Assembly (NCBI RefSeq): GCF_006874585.1
Contig: NZ_CP029761.1
Span: forward strand, 197,001-261,000
From: Sphingomonas sp. IC081
GTDB lineage: Bacteria; Pseudomonadota; Alphaproteobacteria; Sphingomonadales; Sphingomonadaceae
Direction: 5' to 3'
DNA length: 64,000 nucleotides
Of this stretch, positions 43,671-52,782 are shown piece by piece. The translations under genes and the position numbers were made by a program. The notes beneath the pieces were generated by a model. The model saw nothing but the letters and a program-made list of their open reading frames with translations, was not told the DNA's origin and made no database searches. Position 1 is the stretch's first letter. Every line of letters starts with the position of its first letter.

Positions 43671-44063
43671 TCCGGCGTCCGGCCCGGTTGCCCTCGGGGT
43701 TGACCGGGCTGTGTCCGGAGCCGGCCTTCTGCCGAATTGGCCTGCACCTGCTGCCGGCCCGTCTCAAAGAGGGCCCGTTCCGGACCGCTCTCCCCATGTC
43801 GGTCCAGCGGCCGGATGGAATTCCGTCCGGTCGCCGCCTGAGGGTGGTCTGCGCTGCTGCAGTACCCGCCCGGATCGGTTTCCGGTAATTTGATTTCCGG
43901 TAATTTGATTTCCGGTAATGTCACTCCGGGGTAAGCTGAGGGAACTGTCGGTGCGTTTCAGGGCGGTCTCGGGGCGTTTCAGCGCCGGACTTTGCGACAA
44001 ACCGCGATGCAGGCCTTGTTTCTCGGGTGGGCGATACGATATTCTCTCCCGATGATTTCCCCG
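43671..44063. other. Gene-free stretch before clpS
   Basis: About 390 bases. It includes a 15-base tandem repeat (see 43879-43920). Minus-strand frames here translate the repeat as LPEIK copies but lack a start and family support. The clpS promoter should lie in the right part. Confidence 0.4.
43879..43920. repeat. 15-bp tandem repeat TTTCCGGTAATTTGA
   Basis: Two exact copies at 43879-43893 and 43894-43908, followed by a partial third copy to 43920, about 140 bases before clpS. Could be a regulator binding array or replication slippage. Confidence 0.75.
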
Positions 44064-44483
44064 ATGTCCGATTCCTGCCTGAGCCATCCTGCGTCTTCGC
44101 GCGCCGCCATGACGCTCGCCGAAGCTGCGCATCTTGGGGGGCATATCGTTTCCGGGCCAGACGGCGAGAACGGTGACACCGACGGCAGCGAACATGTCGG
44201 CATTGCCACCAAGACCCGGGCAAAGCCGAAAAAACCAAGCCAGTTCAAGGTGTTGATGCTCAATGATGACTACACCCCGATGGAATTCGTGGTGATGGTC
44301 CTCAAGCGCTTTTTCCATATGGATCTGGAACAGGCGACGCGGGTGATGCTTCATGTCCACCAGAAGGGTGTGGGCGTCTGCGGCATCTTCCCTTACGAGA
44401 TCGCCGAAACCAAGGTGAACCAGGTGATGGATTTCGCGCGGCAGAACCAGCACCCGCTGCAATGCACGCTCGAAAAGGCCTGA
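44064..44483 (+). CDS. clpS: ATP-dependent Clp protease adaptor ClpS
   Basis: N-end rule adaptor that delivers substrates to ClpAP. The folded domain is unmistakable: [20 protein letters not shown], then [35 protein letters not shown] and [10 protein letters not shown]. The substrate pocket residues (NDDYTPM, VMLHVH) are conserved. The leader before it is long and variable. Start uncertain: ATG at 44064, 44052 or 44109 are all possible and none has a strong ribosome binding site. 139 residues from 44064. Confidence 0.9.
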   Translation: MSDSCLSHPASSRAAMTLAEAAHLGGHIVSGPDGENGDTDGSEHVGIATKTRAKPKKPSQFKVLMLNDDYTPMEFVVMVLKRFFHMDLEQATRVMLHVHQKGVGVCGIFPYEIAETKVNQVMDFARQNQHPLQCTLEKA

Positions 44484-44573
44484 GCGACCGGCCGTAACGC
44501 GCCGGGGCGCCGTTTGCCTTAAATGGCAGGCAATTGCGGTCCGGGGACCGCACTTGGGTCCTTCACGCCGTGG

Positions 44574-45161
44574 TCAGACCCCGCCACTGCTCCCGGCAGC
44601 GCAGGCGACTTCGCCGATCACAGCGTCCAGCCTGCAAGGACCGGCGTCTGGGTCACCATGTCCCGCAGCGTCCGCCGGGTTATCCGGTGTTTCGGTGAAA
44701 TGGCAGGCCAGCGCGCGGAACAGCACCGCAACCATGGCTGCGGCAGGCGACCATGCCGCCGCCTCGGCCTCAAGGGTGATTTCGTCGTCCCGGATCGTCA
44801 GGTGCGCGATTCTGTGTCCGTCCTCGGTGCTTTCGTGGGTGATGTCGGCGCCTTGGGGCATCAGGCGGGCGGCTGCGCCTGCGACGTCGCCGCGGCGGAC
44901 CTGGGCCGTGACATCCAGCGCCAGAGCCGTCCAGCGCGCGGCGTCGATGTCCCGTCCTGCCTTGCCGAAGATCACCAGCGTCTCGAAGATCATGGCGTCG
45001 GCATCGTGCCTGCCTGCGGCTTCCGTGCGCCGGGCAAAACGCTCGAGGTCGCGGGCGAACTTGCGGCGTTGGGCTGCGGACATGCACGGAGCGCTTTCGT
45101 GCAGGAAGAAGCGGCGCGTATCGAAATGGGTCGGCAGCAGGTCGGTTCGAGGCGAGGGCAT
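44574..45161 (-). CDS. Hypothetical protein
   Basis: Unrecognised soluble protein of about 195 residues, helical and charged at the start (RKFARDLERFARRTEAAG) with a beta-rich second half (HRIAHLTIRDDEITLEAEA). No signal peptide, membrane segment or catalytic motif is seen. Codon use matches its neighbours. The start is uncertain, and Met27 could be the true start. It is divergent from lptF across 291 bases and convergent with clpS. Confidence 0.55.
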   Translation of the reverse strand: MPSPRTDLLPTHFDTRRFFLHESAPCMSAAQRRKFARDLERFARRTEAAGRHDADAMIFETLVIFGKAGRDIDAARWTALALDVTAQVRRGDVAGAAARLMPQGADITHESTEDGHRIAHLTIRDDEITLEAEAAAWSPAAAMVAVLFRALACHFTETPDNPADAAGHGDPDAGPCRLDAVIGEVACAAGSSGGV

Positions 45162-45452
45162 GGCGCGAGCAGTCTTGTCCTATCGGGGGGCTGGCGCTCT
45201 TCGCAGTCGGGGGCGGGCAGGCAATCGTGAAAAGGAGGCATGTAACGGTGAAACGGAGCGTATCCCGGGGACCGGACCAGCAGCCCGCCGGCGCTCCACC
45301 GGTCGCAATCCCGGGCCTTTTGGGCGCCCTGGAAGGCCTGCGCAGGGGCGTTCTTCGCATGGCCGTGGACAATTCGCTTTGCCCACCTGCGCCAAGCGTT
45401 TAAGGGCCTTTGAAGCACGGTATTACGACGAAGTCCCGGTGAACCCCACAGC

Positions 45453-46685
45453 GTGAAATTCCTAAACGCCATAGACCGCTACATCCTGCGCCTGGTGCTG
45501 ATGCCGATGTTCGGCATCTTCCTGCTGGCAGCCTCGCTGCTGGTGCTCGACAAGATGTTGCGGCTTTTCGATTTTGTCGCGACGGAAGGCGGGCCGATCG
45601 GTGTCGTCTTCAAGATGCTCGCGAATCTCCTGCCGGAATATGCCAGCCTCGCGATCCCGCTGGGGCTGATGCTGGGCATCCTGCTGGCCTTCCGCAAGCT
45701 CGCGACGTCGAGCGAACTGGACGTCATGCGTGCGGTCGGCCTCAGCTACACGCGGCTGCTCAGGGTGCCTTATATCCTGACGATCCTGCTGGCGGGCCTG
45801 AACTTCGCCATCGTCGGCTATCTCCAGCCGCTTTCGCGCTACTACTACGAAGAGCTGAACTACGAACTGAAGTCGGGCGCTCTGGGCGCCTCGATCAAGG
45901 TGGGCGAGTTCACCACGCTCAAGGACCGCGTGGCCCTGCGCATCGACGAGAGCCGCGACGAGGGCCGCCGCCTGATCGGCATCTTCGCGCGCGTGGCCAA
46001 CGACAAGGGCCAGGTGCTGTCGATCTCCGCGCGCGAAGGCCAGTTCCTCGCGCTCAAGGGCGCGCCTGACACGATCATCCTGCGCCTCGACAACGGGCAG
46101 ATCATCCAGGACGTGCCGGGCAAGGACCCGCGCGTGCTGACCTTCACCCGCCATGACCTGCCGGTCGAGCTTCCGCAGATCGAGAAGTTCCGCAAGCGTG
46201 GCGGCCAGGACCGCGAGTACCTCCTGCCGGAACTGATGCACCTGGGCTGGAACAAGGGCGTGCCCGAGGAAGAGCGCGTCTCCAGCCAGGCCAACTTCAA
46301 CTACCGCATGGTCGAGGTGATCATGATGCTGCTGCTGCCGCTGCTGGCGGTGGCGCTGGCGATCCCGCCCAAGCGTTCGACATCGGCGCTCGGCCTGTTC
46401 GTGTCGATCGTGCTGGTCGTGGCCTATCACAAGGTCAACCAATATGCCGCCGACGTTGCCGCGCTTGGCAAGATGAACCCGATTCTCGGCCTCTGGGGGC
46501 CGTTTGCCCTGTTCGCGGCATTGATCGTGTGGATGTACTGGCGGGTCGCCTACGTGCCCGGCGGGCAGCCGCTCGGCTGGCTTGAAAAGGGCTCGGAGAT
46601 CGTCGTCAAGTGGCTCAAGTCGCTGCTCAAGCGGCGGCGCCATGGACCCGTATTGCCCGAAATCGCGTCCGAAGACGCGGCCTGA
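45453..46685 (+). CDS. lptF: LPS export permease LptF
   Basis: YjgP/YjgQ-family permease of 410 residues, starting at GTG. Three N-terminal helices (LRLVLMPMFGIFLLAASLLVLD, here by position 15-36) with PLGLMLGILLAFRKLATSSEL, a periplasmic beta-jellyroll and three C-terminal helices (MMLLLPLLAVALAIPPKR). With LptG it moves lipopolysaccharide from the inner membrane to LptA. LptG follows 12 bases downstream. The C-terminal tail beyond the last helix is basic. Presence of LptFG implies a lipopolysaccharide outer membrane, or use for glycosphingolipids in sphingomonads. Confidence 0.95.
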   Translation: MKFLNAIDRYILRLVLMPMFGIFLLAASLLVLDKMLRLFDFVATEGGPIGVVFKMLANLLPEYASLAIPLGLMLGILLAFRKLATSSELDVMRAVGLSYTRLLRVPYILTILLAGLNFAIVGYLQPLSRYYYEELNYELKSGALGASIKVGEFTTLKDRVALRIDESRDEGRRLIGIFARVANDKGQVLSISAREGQFLALKGAPDTIILRLDNGQIIQDVPGKDPRVLTFTRHDLPVELPQIEKFRKRGGQDREYLLPELMHLGWNKGVPEEERVSSQANFNYRMVEVIMMLLLPLLAVALAIPPKRSTSALGLFVSIVLVVAYHKVNQYAADVAALGKMNPILGLWGPFALFAALIVWMYWRVAYVPGGQPLGWLEKGSEIVVKWLKSLLKRRRHGPVLPEIASEDAA

Positions 46686-46697
46686 CCTGGGATCGAG

Positions 46698-47789
46698 ATG
46701 GAATTCTTCCCTTCACGCACATTGACCTGGTACCTCGCGCGGCTGTTTGTCGTGCGCATCTTTGCCGTGCTGCTGATGCTGGTACTGGTGCTCCAGGTGC
46801 TCGACCTGCTGGGCGAGAGCGGCGATATCCTGGCCTACAAGGGCAACGGCGAATCGCAGCTGCTGTATTACGTGACGCTGCGTATCCCGCAGCTGATCGC
46901 GCGGTTCCTGCCCTATTCGGTGCTGCTGGCCACGATCATCACCCTGGCCACGCTCAACCAGAACAGCGAGGTCATCTCGATGAAGGCGGCGGGGCTGTCG
47001 GCCCACCAGGTGCTGGCGCCGCTGTTGCTGTCGGCCTTGCTGATTTCCGTCGGCAGCCTGGCGTTCAACGAGCGGATCGTCACCCGCTCGACCGCGATGC
47101 TCAGTGCGTGGCAGGGCGCCAAGTATGGGCCGATTCCCAAGAACACCAGCGCCCGCGCCAACCTCTACCTTGCCGATGGCCGGGACCTGATGATGGCCTC
47201 CAGCATCGACGGCGACGGCAATGCCATGGTGCTGCACGGCGTGACGTTCTACAACCGTGACGACAACGGCATCATCACCCGCACGCTGCGCGCCGACAAG
47301 GCGACGTTTGCCAATCCCGGCTGGCGCTTCGAAAACCCCACCAGCTTCGATGTCGCCAAGACGACGACGAGCCGGGTCGCCACGGTGACCGTGGCCCCGG
47401 GGATCACCCCTGCCAAGATCATGCTCTCGAAGGTCGACGCGGATTCGCAGGACATCTTCGAACTCACCCGCTCGATCGAGGCGATGAAGGTTGCCGGACG
47501 CCGTACCAGCGAACTCGATGCGGCCTGGTGGCACAAGCTTTCGGGGCCGTTTTCATCGGTGCTGATGCCGCTCTTGGGCGCCGTCACGGCCTTCGGTCTG
47601 GCCCGCTCCGGCCAGTTGCTGATCCGCGCGGTGATCGGCATGGCGCTGGGCTTTGCCTACTTCGTGCTCGACAACGCGGCTCTGGCTATGGGCAACTTCG
47701 GCGGTTACCCGCCGCTTATCGCGGCCTGGGCGCCGTTCGTGCTGTTTGCCTTCATCGGCGAGACGGTGCTGATCCGCACCGAAGAGTAG
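46698..47789 (+). CDS. lptG: LPS export permease LptG
   Basis: YjgP/YjgQ-family permease of 363 residues, partner of LptF. It starts MEFFPSRTLTWYLARLFVVR, with helices following, then VLLATIITLATLNQNSEVISMKAAG, a periplasmic jellyroll and a C-terminal helix trio (LGAVTAFGLARSGQLLIRAV). It follows lptF by 12 bases and ends before a strong bidirectional terminator, so the two form a self-contained operon. Confidence 0.95.
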   Translation: MEFFPSRTLTWYLARLFVVRIFAVLLMLVLVLQVLDLLGESGDILAYKGNGESQLLYYVTLRIPQLIARFLPYSVLLATIITLATLNQNSEVISMKAAGLSAHQVLAPLLLSALLISVGSLAFNERIVTRSTAMLSAWQGAKYGPIPKNTSARANLYLADGRDLMMASSIDGDGNAMVLHGVTFYNRDDNGIITRTLRADKATFANPGWRFENPTSFDVAKTTTSRVATVTVAPGITPAKIMLSKVDADSQDIFELTRSIEAMKVAGRRTSELDAAWWHKLSGPFSSVLMPLLGAVTAFGLARSGQLLIRAVIGMALGFAYFVLDNAALAMGNFGGYPPLIAAWAPFVLFAFIGETVLIRTEE

Positions 47790-47826
47790 GACAACGGGGA
47801 AGAGGGCGACGTGCTCCTCTCCTGAC

Positions 47827-47862
47827 AAAAAAAGGCCTCGCATTTCGCGAGGCCTTTTTTTG
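47827..47862. terminator. Bidirectional intrinsic terminator
   Basis: GGCCTCGC-ATTTC-GCGAGGCC (47835-47855) with an A-run before and a T-run after, so it ends transcripts from lptG and from the convergent desaturase gene. Confidence 0.95.
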
Positions 47863-47874
47863 TAAATCCGCTGA

Positions 47875-48987
47875 TCAATGCGCCCGCATCGTGCTCCGCG
47901 CGAGTCGTTCCAGCAGCGGCATCAGCCCGGGGTAGTTCGCTTTGGCATAAGTCGTGCCCGCGCCGAACTGGCGGGCAAGACGGCGATGCGCCTCGGCCAG
48001 CGAATGGTAGGGCATCGAGGGCAGCAGGTGGTGCAGCGCGTGATAGCGCAGGCCGACCGGCGCCCAGAGTTCGGAGAACTTCGCCGGTGGCGGCACGTTC
48101 ACCGAATCGAGGTACTGCGCGGTGACGGTCATCGCCTCGCCATCATTCTCCCACAAGTGCGCGACCAGAGTGCGGACCTGGTTGAGGAAGGCGGTGAGCG
48201 ACATGACGCAGAGCGCGATCACCAGCGGGCGCCAGCCATAGGCATAGCTCGCGGCGAGCACGGCGATGGCCCAGACCGAGCAGCCCAGTTCCTGCCAGAA
48301 CACCATCTGCGCGAACTTGCCTTCAGGCGCGCGGCGGTCGAAACGCGGGTTGATGGCGAGCGCCGAGGCACGGCCCCAGACCAGCTTGCGCAAGGGGGGG
48401 ATCACCACGCCGAGCGGCGTCAGCACCGCCGAGCGGATCAGGAGCGCGGGCGGCAGCAGGATCGCGGTGAGCGCGAAGACCGGCAGGCTCCACGGCTTCA
48501 TCAGTGCCAGCGGCAGGTATTCCGGGTCCTCGATGGTGCCGTAGCGGGTGCGGGTGTGGTGGATCGTGTGCACGCCCTCGTACATGAACGAGGGGATCAG
48601 CATCGGGATGCCGACGATCAGGTTCCACACGAAGCGGAAGCCGGGCAGGGCGTCGCGGTGGATGTGGGTCAGTTCGTGGATGAACAGCAGCGCGCGGTAG
48701 AGCGCCAGCGAAGCCAGCAGGCCCAGCGCGAGCGCTGCCCAGGGATTGCTCACCAGGATCGCGCCGGCCAGCGCGCCGTAGCCCACCAGGGCGGATGCCA
48801 GCATGTCCGGCCAGTAGATTTCGGGGCGCGCGGCGGCGATATCGCGCGTCAGCTCGACGGCGGCGCGCAGCATCTCCTTGTCGTCCGGGATCTGCGACGA
48901 GCGCAGGCGCTCTGGCGCCTCGGTGGGCGCGTTGGGAGACAGGTCGATGGCTTCCTGGGCAGTCATACGTTCAAAATCCAAAGTCAT
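47875..48987 (-). CDS. Membrane fatty acid desaturase
   Basis: Di-iron desaturase of 370 residues from the ATG at 48987; an in-frame ATG at 48966 is equally possible because neither has a clear ribosome binding site. Three His boxes are present: HELTHIH (104-110), HTIHH (140-144) and HALHH near the C-terminus, with hydrophobic helices between them. It introduces a double bond into acyl chains, or hydroxylates a lipid. The N-terminal 40 residues are polar. It is divergent from the GNAT gene. Confidence 0.85.
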   Translation of the reverse strand: MTLDFERMTAQEAIDLSPNAPTEAPERLRSSQIPDDKEMLRAAVELTRDIAAARPEIYWPDMLASALVGYGALAGAILVSNPWAALALGLLASLALYRALLFIHELTHIHRDALPGFRFVWNLIVGIPMLIPSFMYEGVHTIHHTRTRYGTIEDPEYLPLALMKPWSLPVFALTAILLPPALLIRSAVLTPLGVVIPPLRKLVWGRASALAINPRFDRRAPEGKFAQMVFWQELGCSVWAIAVLAASYAYGWRPLVIALCVMSLTAFLNQVRTLVAHLWENDGEAMTVTAQYLDSVNVPPPAKFSELWAPVGLRYHALHHLLPSMPYHSLAEAHRRLARQFGAGTTYAKANYPGLMPLLERLARSTMRAH

Positions 48988-49115
48988 CGGGCAAAAAGCC
49001 GGCCCGTTACGGACTTTTGCGGCTGGCGGCGCCTTGCTCATGCTTGACAAGGTGCGGGCACCGGCCGCAGGTCGCGATCCTGATAGTCCCCATAATGCGG
49101 AACAAAGGCAGGATC

Positions 49116-50318
49116 GTGGCCAAAGCCGAACTAGTCATCACACCCGTTTCCAGCAAGGCCGACCGCGCTGCCTTTGTCGATTACGCTTATCGGCACAATG
49201 CGTCAGATCAAAATGGGGCGTCAGATCAAAATGGGCCGTCAGATCCAAACTGGGTCCCCAATCTGCGCTCGGAGGAAATTTCCAAGTTCACCCCCGGCAA
49301 GAACCCGTTCTGGGATCACGCGCGCGGCCAGCTGTTCCTGGCCAGGCGCGGCGGCGAGGTGGTCGGGCGCATTTCGGCGCATATCGATGAACTGGCGCTG
49401 AAACAGCCGGCGGAGCAGGGCATGGGCCCGGGCACCGGCAACTGGGGCGCGATCGAGGCCGAGGACGAGGAGGTGGCCAAGGCGCTCATCGCCCGGGCCG
49501 AGGACTGGCTGCGCGCCGAGGGCATGACCCGCGTGCTGGCGCCGATGAACCTCTCGGTCTGGGAAGAGCCGGGCCTGCAGGTCTTCGGGCATGACCATCC
49601 GCCGATGGTGATGATGGCGCACCACGATCCAGCCTATCAGCCGTGGATCGAGGGCGCCGGCTACGACCGGGTGAAGACGCTCTACACCTACGATCTCGAC
49701 GTGACGAAGCCGTTCCCGCCGCTGGTCCAGCGCATCGTTTCCTCGGGCGAGAAGAATGCCAAGATCCGCATCCGCGAAGTCGATCCCAAGCGGTTCGACG
49801 AGGAAGCGGCGCTGATCTGCGACATCCTCAACGATGCCTGGTCGGACAACTGGGGCTTCGTGCCCTTCACCGAGAAGGAAATCGCCTATACCGGCAAGGC
49901 GCTCAAGCCGCTGGTCCATCCCGAACTGATCCGCGTCGCCGAATACGAGGGCGAGCCGGTGGCGTTCATGATGACCTGGCCCGATCTCAACCAGGCGCAG
50001 AAGCGCTTCAACGGCCCCAAGGGCAAGCCGGGCATCTTTGGCCTGATCAAGCTGCTGCTGTGGCTGCGCAAGCCCAACCCGGCCGACATGCGCGTGCCGC
50101 TGATGGGCGTGCGCAAGAAGCTGCAATCCTCGCGCCTTGCCAGCCAGCTGGCTTTCATGATGATCGAATACATCCGTCGTTCGGCCACCGCCAAGTTCGG
50201 TGCGCGCCGTGCGGAGATCGGCTGGGTGCTCGATGACAACCAGGGCATGGTCGCCATTGCCGGGGCCATCGACAGCAAAGTGAACCGCGAATACGCGATT
50301 TACGAAAAGGCGCTGTGA
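49116..50318 (+). CDS. GNAT-like acyltransferase family protein with an in-frame repeat
   Basis: Protein of 400 residues, probably cytoplasmic. Recognisable features are KNPFWDHARGQLFLARRGGE, VVGRISAHIDE, a central RVLAPMNLSVWEEPG, and a second domain with LICDILNDAWSDNWGFVP. The usual family start DYAYRxNASDPNWVPxLR is interrupted by two extra copies of ASDQNG, caused by an 18-base DNA repeat at 49201-49254. The GTG start has AAGG at fair spacing; the ATG 21 bases upstream lacks one. Substrate unknown. Confidence 0.8.
   Translation: MAKAELVITPVSSKADRAAFVDYAYRHNASDQNGASDQNGPSDPNWVPNLRSEEISKFTPGKNPFWDHARGQLFLARRGGEVVGRISAHIDELALKQPAEQGMGPGTGNWGAIEAEDEEVAKALIARAEDWLRAEGMTRVLAPMNLSVWEEPGLQVFGHDHPPMVMMAHHDPAYQPWIEGAGYDRVKTLYTYDLDVTKPFPPLVQRIVSSGEKNAKIRIREVDPKRFDEEAALICDILNDAWSDNWGFVPFTEKEIAYTGKALKPLVHPELIRVAEYEGEPVAFMMTWPDLNQAQKRFNGPKGKPGIFGLIKLLLWLRKPNPADMRVPLMGVRKKLQSSRLASQLAFMMIEYIRRSATAKFGARRAEIGWVLDDNQGMVAIAGAIDSKVNREYAIYEKAL
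49201..49254 (+). repeat. Three in-frame 18-bp tandem repeats
   Basis: CGTCAGATCAAAATGGGG-type units at 49201-49218, 49219-49236 and 49237-49254, the last diverged. Being 18 bases long, they preserve the reading frame and add two copies of ASDQNG to the GNAT-like protein. Confidence 0.9.
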
Positions 50319-50360
50319 TGGCCGCATGAACGGCTGCCTTTTCAGGCATGCCACAAGAAA

Positions 50361-50395
50361 GGGCCTGCTGCGCGCGCAGCAGGCCCTTTTCTTTT
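50361..50395 (+). terminator. Strong intrinsic terminator
   Basis: A perfect 26-base palindrome, GGGCCTGCTGCGC followed directly by its reverse complement (50361-50386), then TTTTCTTTT. It ends the GNAT gene transcript. Confidence 0.9.
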
Positions 50396-50451
50396 GCCTG
50401 GGCGCATGACGCCGCCTTTGCTGCGCATATCCATTTTCTTAATCGCAGCCT

Positions 50452-50723
50452 CCTAGGCTCAGGACCCATAAATCATGCCTGCGAGGCACTGGAATGGCGA
50501 ACATATCGGGCCAAAGTGGCTGCCGGGCGGGCTGGTTGCCCGTCCAAAGCGGCTTTGGTTCGATATGGAAGCCATTCCGGTGTCCCGTAGGGATTTGATC
50601 AAAATGCCCCAGCGCAGCGTCAGGAAGCCTTGAAATATGGACATATTCCCAAGCCTTCCTTCCTCGCCCTGAGGCATTTTGATTCAAACCTCGCAGGCAG
50701 GATTAATGGGTCCTGAGCCTAGG
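50452..50723. repeat. 272-bp element with 35-bp terminal inverted repeats
   Basis: The ends 50452-50486 and 50689-50723 are inverted copies of each other over 35 bases with two mismatches, beginning CCTAGGCTCAGGACCCAT. Inside are two more hairpins: one built on GGAATGGC/GCCATTCC with a CATATCG/CGATATG pair, and one on TTTGATCAAAATGCC/GGCATTTTGATTCAAA enclosing an AGGAAG/CTTCCT stem. No gene is seen inside. It looks like a non-autonomous mobile repeat (MITE-type) or a structured RNA. Confidence 0.8.
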
Positions 50724-50753
50724 GTTTGGCGATAGGGAAATAGGGGCGCGCAG

Positions 50754-51692
50754 ATGAAGTACAGGTCCTGGCTGATCGTTCCGGGAAACAGCGAGAAGCG
50801 TCTGGCGCTGTCGCATGGCGTGGGGGCGGACGTGGTCGTGGTCGACCTTGCGGATACGGTTCCGGGCGAAGGGCGCGAGATCGGGCATCGCTCGGCGGCG
50901 CAGTGGCTCATGGCGGGCCGCCATGGCGCGGCAGGCGCACGTCATCAGGCGCGCTGGGTGCGGATCAACAGTTTCGAATCGGGGCTCTGGCGAGAGGATC
51001 TTGCCGCGGTGATGCCCGCGGCGCCCGAAGGCATCATCCTGCCGGCTGCAGCCGGGCCCGAGGCGGTGCGCGAGCTGGCCAGCGAAATCTACGGTCATGA
51101 GGAGCGCAACGGCATCGCGGCCAGCGCCACCCGCATCATGCCGGTGCTTGGTGCCAGCGCGCGGGCGGTGTTGCATGTGGGGCGTTATCTCGATTCCGCG
51201 CACCAGCGGCTGGACGGGCTGGCCTGGAGCGCCAGTGCGCTCGGCGTGGCACTGGGGGTCGCCCAGCGCCGCGACCGACAGGGTGGCTGGGGCGGTGTCG
51301 CGGCCCATGTCCGTGCGCAAGTGCTGCTGACTGCCCATGCCGGAGCGATGCGCGCGCTCGAGGCCCCGTTCGAGGACTTCGAGGACGAGGCCGGGTTGGA
51401 GCGTGCCGCGCTGCAGGCCCGCGCCGACGGTTTTTCAGGCATGTTTGCGGTGCATCCGGCGCAAGTCGCCGTCATCAACCGGGCATTCGCGCCGCGGCCG
51501 CAGGATCTCGGTGCTGCGCGCGAGATCGTTGCGGCCTTTGCCGCCAATCCGCATCTCGGCACGATGGCGGTGGGCGGCCGGATGGTCGACCGCGCGCACC
51601 TTGCACTTGCCCGTCACACGCTGGCGCAGGCGGATCTTGTCGTCGATGTCGGCGAGGAACTGCGCCGGGCGGCTATTCTCCGCCCGGCTTGA
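50754..51692 (+). CDS. HpcH/HpaI family CoA-ester lyase
   Basis: Aldolase/lyase of 312 residues related to citrate lyase beta subunit and malyl-CoA lyases. It starts MKYRSWLIVPGNSEKRLALS, then has DVVVVDLADTVPGEGRE, with the Arg and acidic metal ligands, and VHPAQVAVINRAFAP at the end. The reaction is cleavage or formation of a CoA thioester; the exact substrate cannot be told. It lies right after the 272-base repeat element and overlaps the convergent lipoprotein gene by 20 bases. Confidence 0.85.
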   Translation: MKYRSWLIVPGNSEKRLALSHGVGADVVVVDLADTVPGEGREIGHRSAAQWLMAGRHGAAGARHQARWVRINSFESGLWREDLAAVMPAAPEGIILPAAAGPEAVRELASEIYGHEERNGIAASATRIMPVLGASARAVLHVGRYLDSAHQRLDGLAWSASALGVALGVAQRRDRQGGWGGVAAHVRAQVLLTAHAGAMRALEAPFEDFEDEAGLERAALQARADGFSGMFAVHPAQVAVINRAFAPRPQDLGAAREIVAAFAANPHLGTMAVGGRMVDRAHLALARHTLAQADLVVDVGEELRRAAILRPA

Positions 51693-52005
51693 CCGGAGCG
51701 GTGCTGTCCACCGCAGCCGCCGCCGCTTCGACATCTGCGGCGGCGGCGGCGGCCGCATCGGCGGTGCTGTCGCCGGTCGAGGCGCTGGCATCGCTTGCCG
51801 GCCGACGTGCCGACGAACCGCCTGCCTCCGGCGCCATGTGCGGACTTTGCGAACGCACCGTGTCGTACGCGGGCATGTCGTCGGTGACCGAGCGCTGCTG
51901 CAATTGCGCACCGGCAGCGGCCTTGTCGCTGGCCGCTTCCTGCTTGTTGCAGCCGGCCAGCGCGAGCGCTGCCAGAATGGCCGCGGAACGGAACATCAGG
52001 CTCAT
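51673..52005 (-). CDS. Small Ala-rich lipoprotein
   Basis: Exported lipoprotein of 110 residues. A short signal peptide ends in the lipobox LAGC (Cys19), and the mature part is low-complexity, rich in Ala, Asp, Ser and Gln with a run of Ala/Asp repeats ([16 protein letters not shown]). No fold or function is recognised. Its ATG overlaps the lipB stop by four bases, so it is translated with lipB, an unusual partner. Confidence 0.75.
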   Translation of the reverse strand: MSLMFRSAAILAALALAGCNKQEAASDKAAAGAQLQQRSVTDDMPAYDTVRSQSPHMAPEAGGSSARRPASDASASTGDSTADAAAAAAADVEAAAAAVDSTAPVKPGGE

Positions 52006-52700
52006 GCGGGCGTCTCCGGAGCGGGGGCGGCGGGCGGGCAGGGGCGGTCGAGCGCGGAGAGGAAGGCGTCGGCATGGGACAGCAATGCGGCGTCCCAGCG
52101 GTTGAAGTCGATGTCGTGGCCAAGCCGCTTCATGCTGGTGACGCCGAACTCGTCGATGCCGCAAGGCACGATGCCGGTGAAATGGGCAAGGTCGGGGTGA
52201 ATGTTCACCGCGAAGCCGTGCATCGTCACCCACTTGCGGATGCGCACGCCGATGGCGCCGATCTTGGCCTCGCGCCCGTCGACGTCGCGGGTCCAGATGC
52301 CGATGCGGCCTTCGCTGCGGAAGCTCTCGACGCCGAAGTCCTTGAGTGTCTCGATCACCCAGCCTTCGAGGCCGTGGACAAAGCCGCGCGCATCGCGGGC
52401 GCGCTTGCGCAGGTCCAGCAGCACATAGGCAACCCGCTGTCCGGGGCCGTGGTAGGTGTAGCGGCCGCCGCGCCCGGCCTCGACCACTTCGAAGCGCGGG
52501 TCGAGCAGTTCGGTGCGGTCGGCGCTGGTGCCGGCGGTGTAGACGGGGGGATGTTCGAGCAGCCAGATCAGTTCACGCGCCTCGCCTGCCGCGATCGCGG
52601 CATTGCGGGCTGTCATTTCCTCGAGGGCGGCGCGATAGGGCACTTGTTCGGTGCTGACGCGCAGTTCGATATCACCGGCCAAAGTCGTGGGGAAAGTCAT
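52002..52700 (-). CDS. lipB: Octanoyl-ACP:protein octanoyltransferase
   Basis: Enzyme of 232 residues that moves octanoate from ACP to lipoyl domains, the first step of lipoate synthesis. Motifs are [30 protein letters not shown], then [20 protein letters not shown] with the catalytic Lys, and GIVPCGI with the catalytic Cys. The ATG at 52700 fits the family start. The gene overlaps the lipoprotein gene. It is divergent from the membrane protein at 52783. Confidence 0.95.
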   Translation of the reverse strand: MTFPTTLAGDIELRVSTEQVPYRAALEEMTARNAAIAAGEARELIWLLEHPPVYTAGTSADRTELLDPRFEVVEAGRGGRYTYHGPGQRVAYVLLDLRKRARDARGFVHGLEGWVIETLKDFGVESFRSEGRIGIWTRDVDGREAKIGAIGVRIRKWVTMHGFAVNIHPDLAHFTGIVPCGIDEFGVTSMKRLGHDIDFNRWDAALLSHADAFLSALDRPCPPAAPAPETPA

Positions 52701-52782
52701 GTTCCGTTGCGTGGCGTCATTCCCTGCGGTTATCAAGCCACTTTGAGATGACCGCCCTATCCTGGCGGCGGCAGGAGCAGCA

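Noticed and set aside
43559..43924. Minus-strand frame with LPEIK repeats
   Set aside because: The amino acid repeat just mirrors the 15-bp DNA repeat; no start site, and it overlaps the phasin gene.
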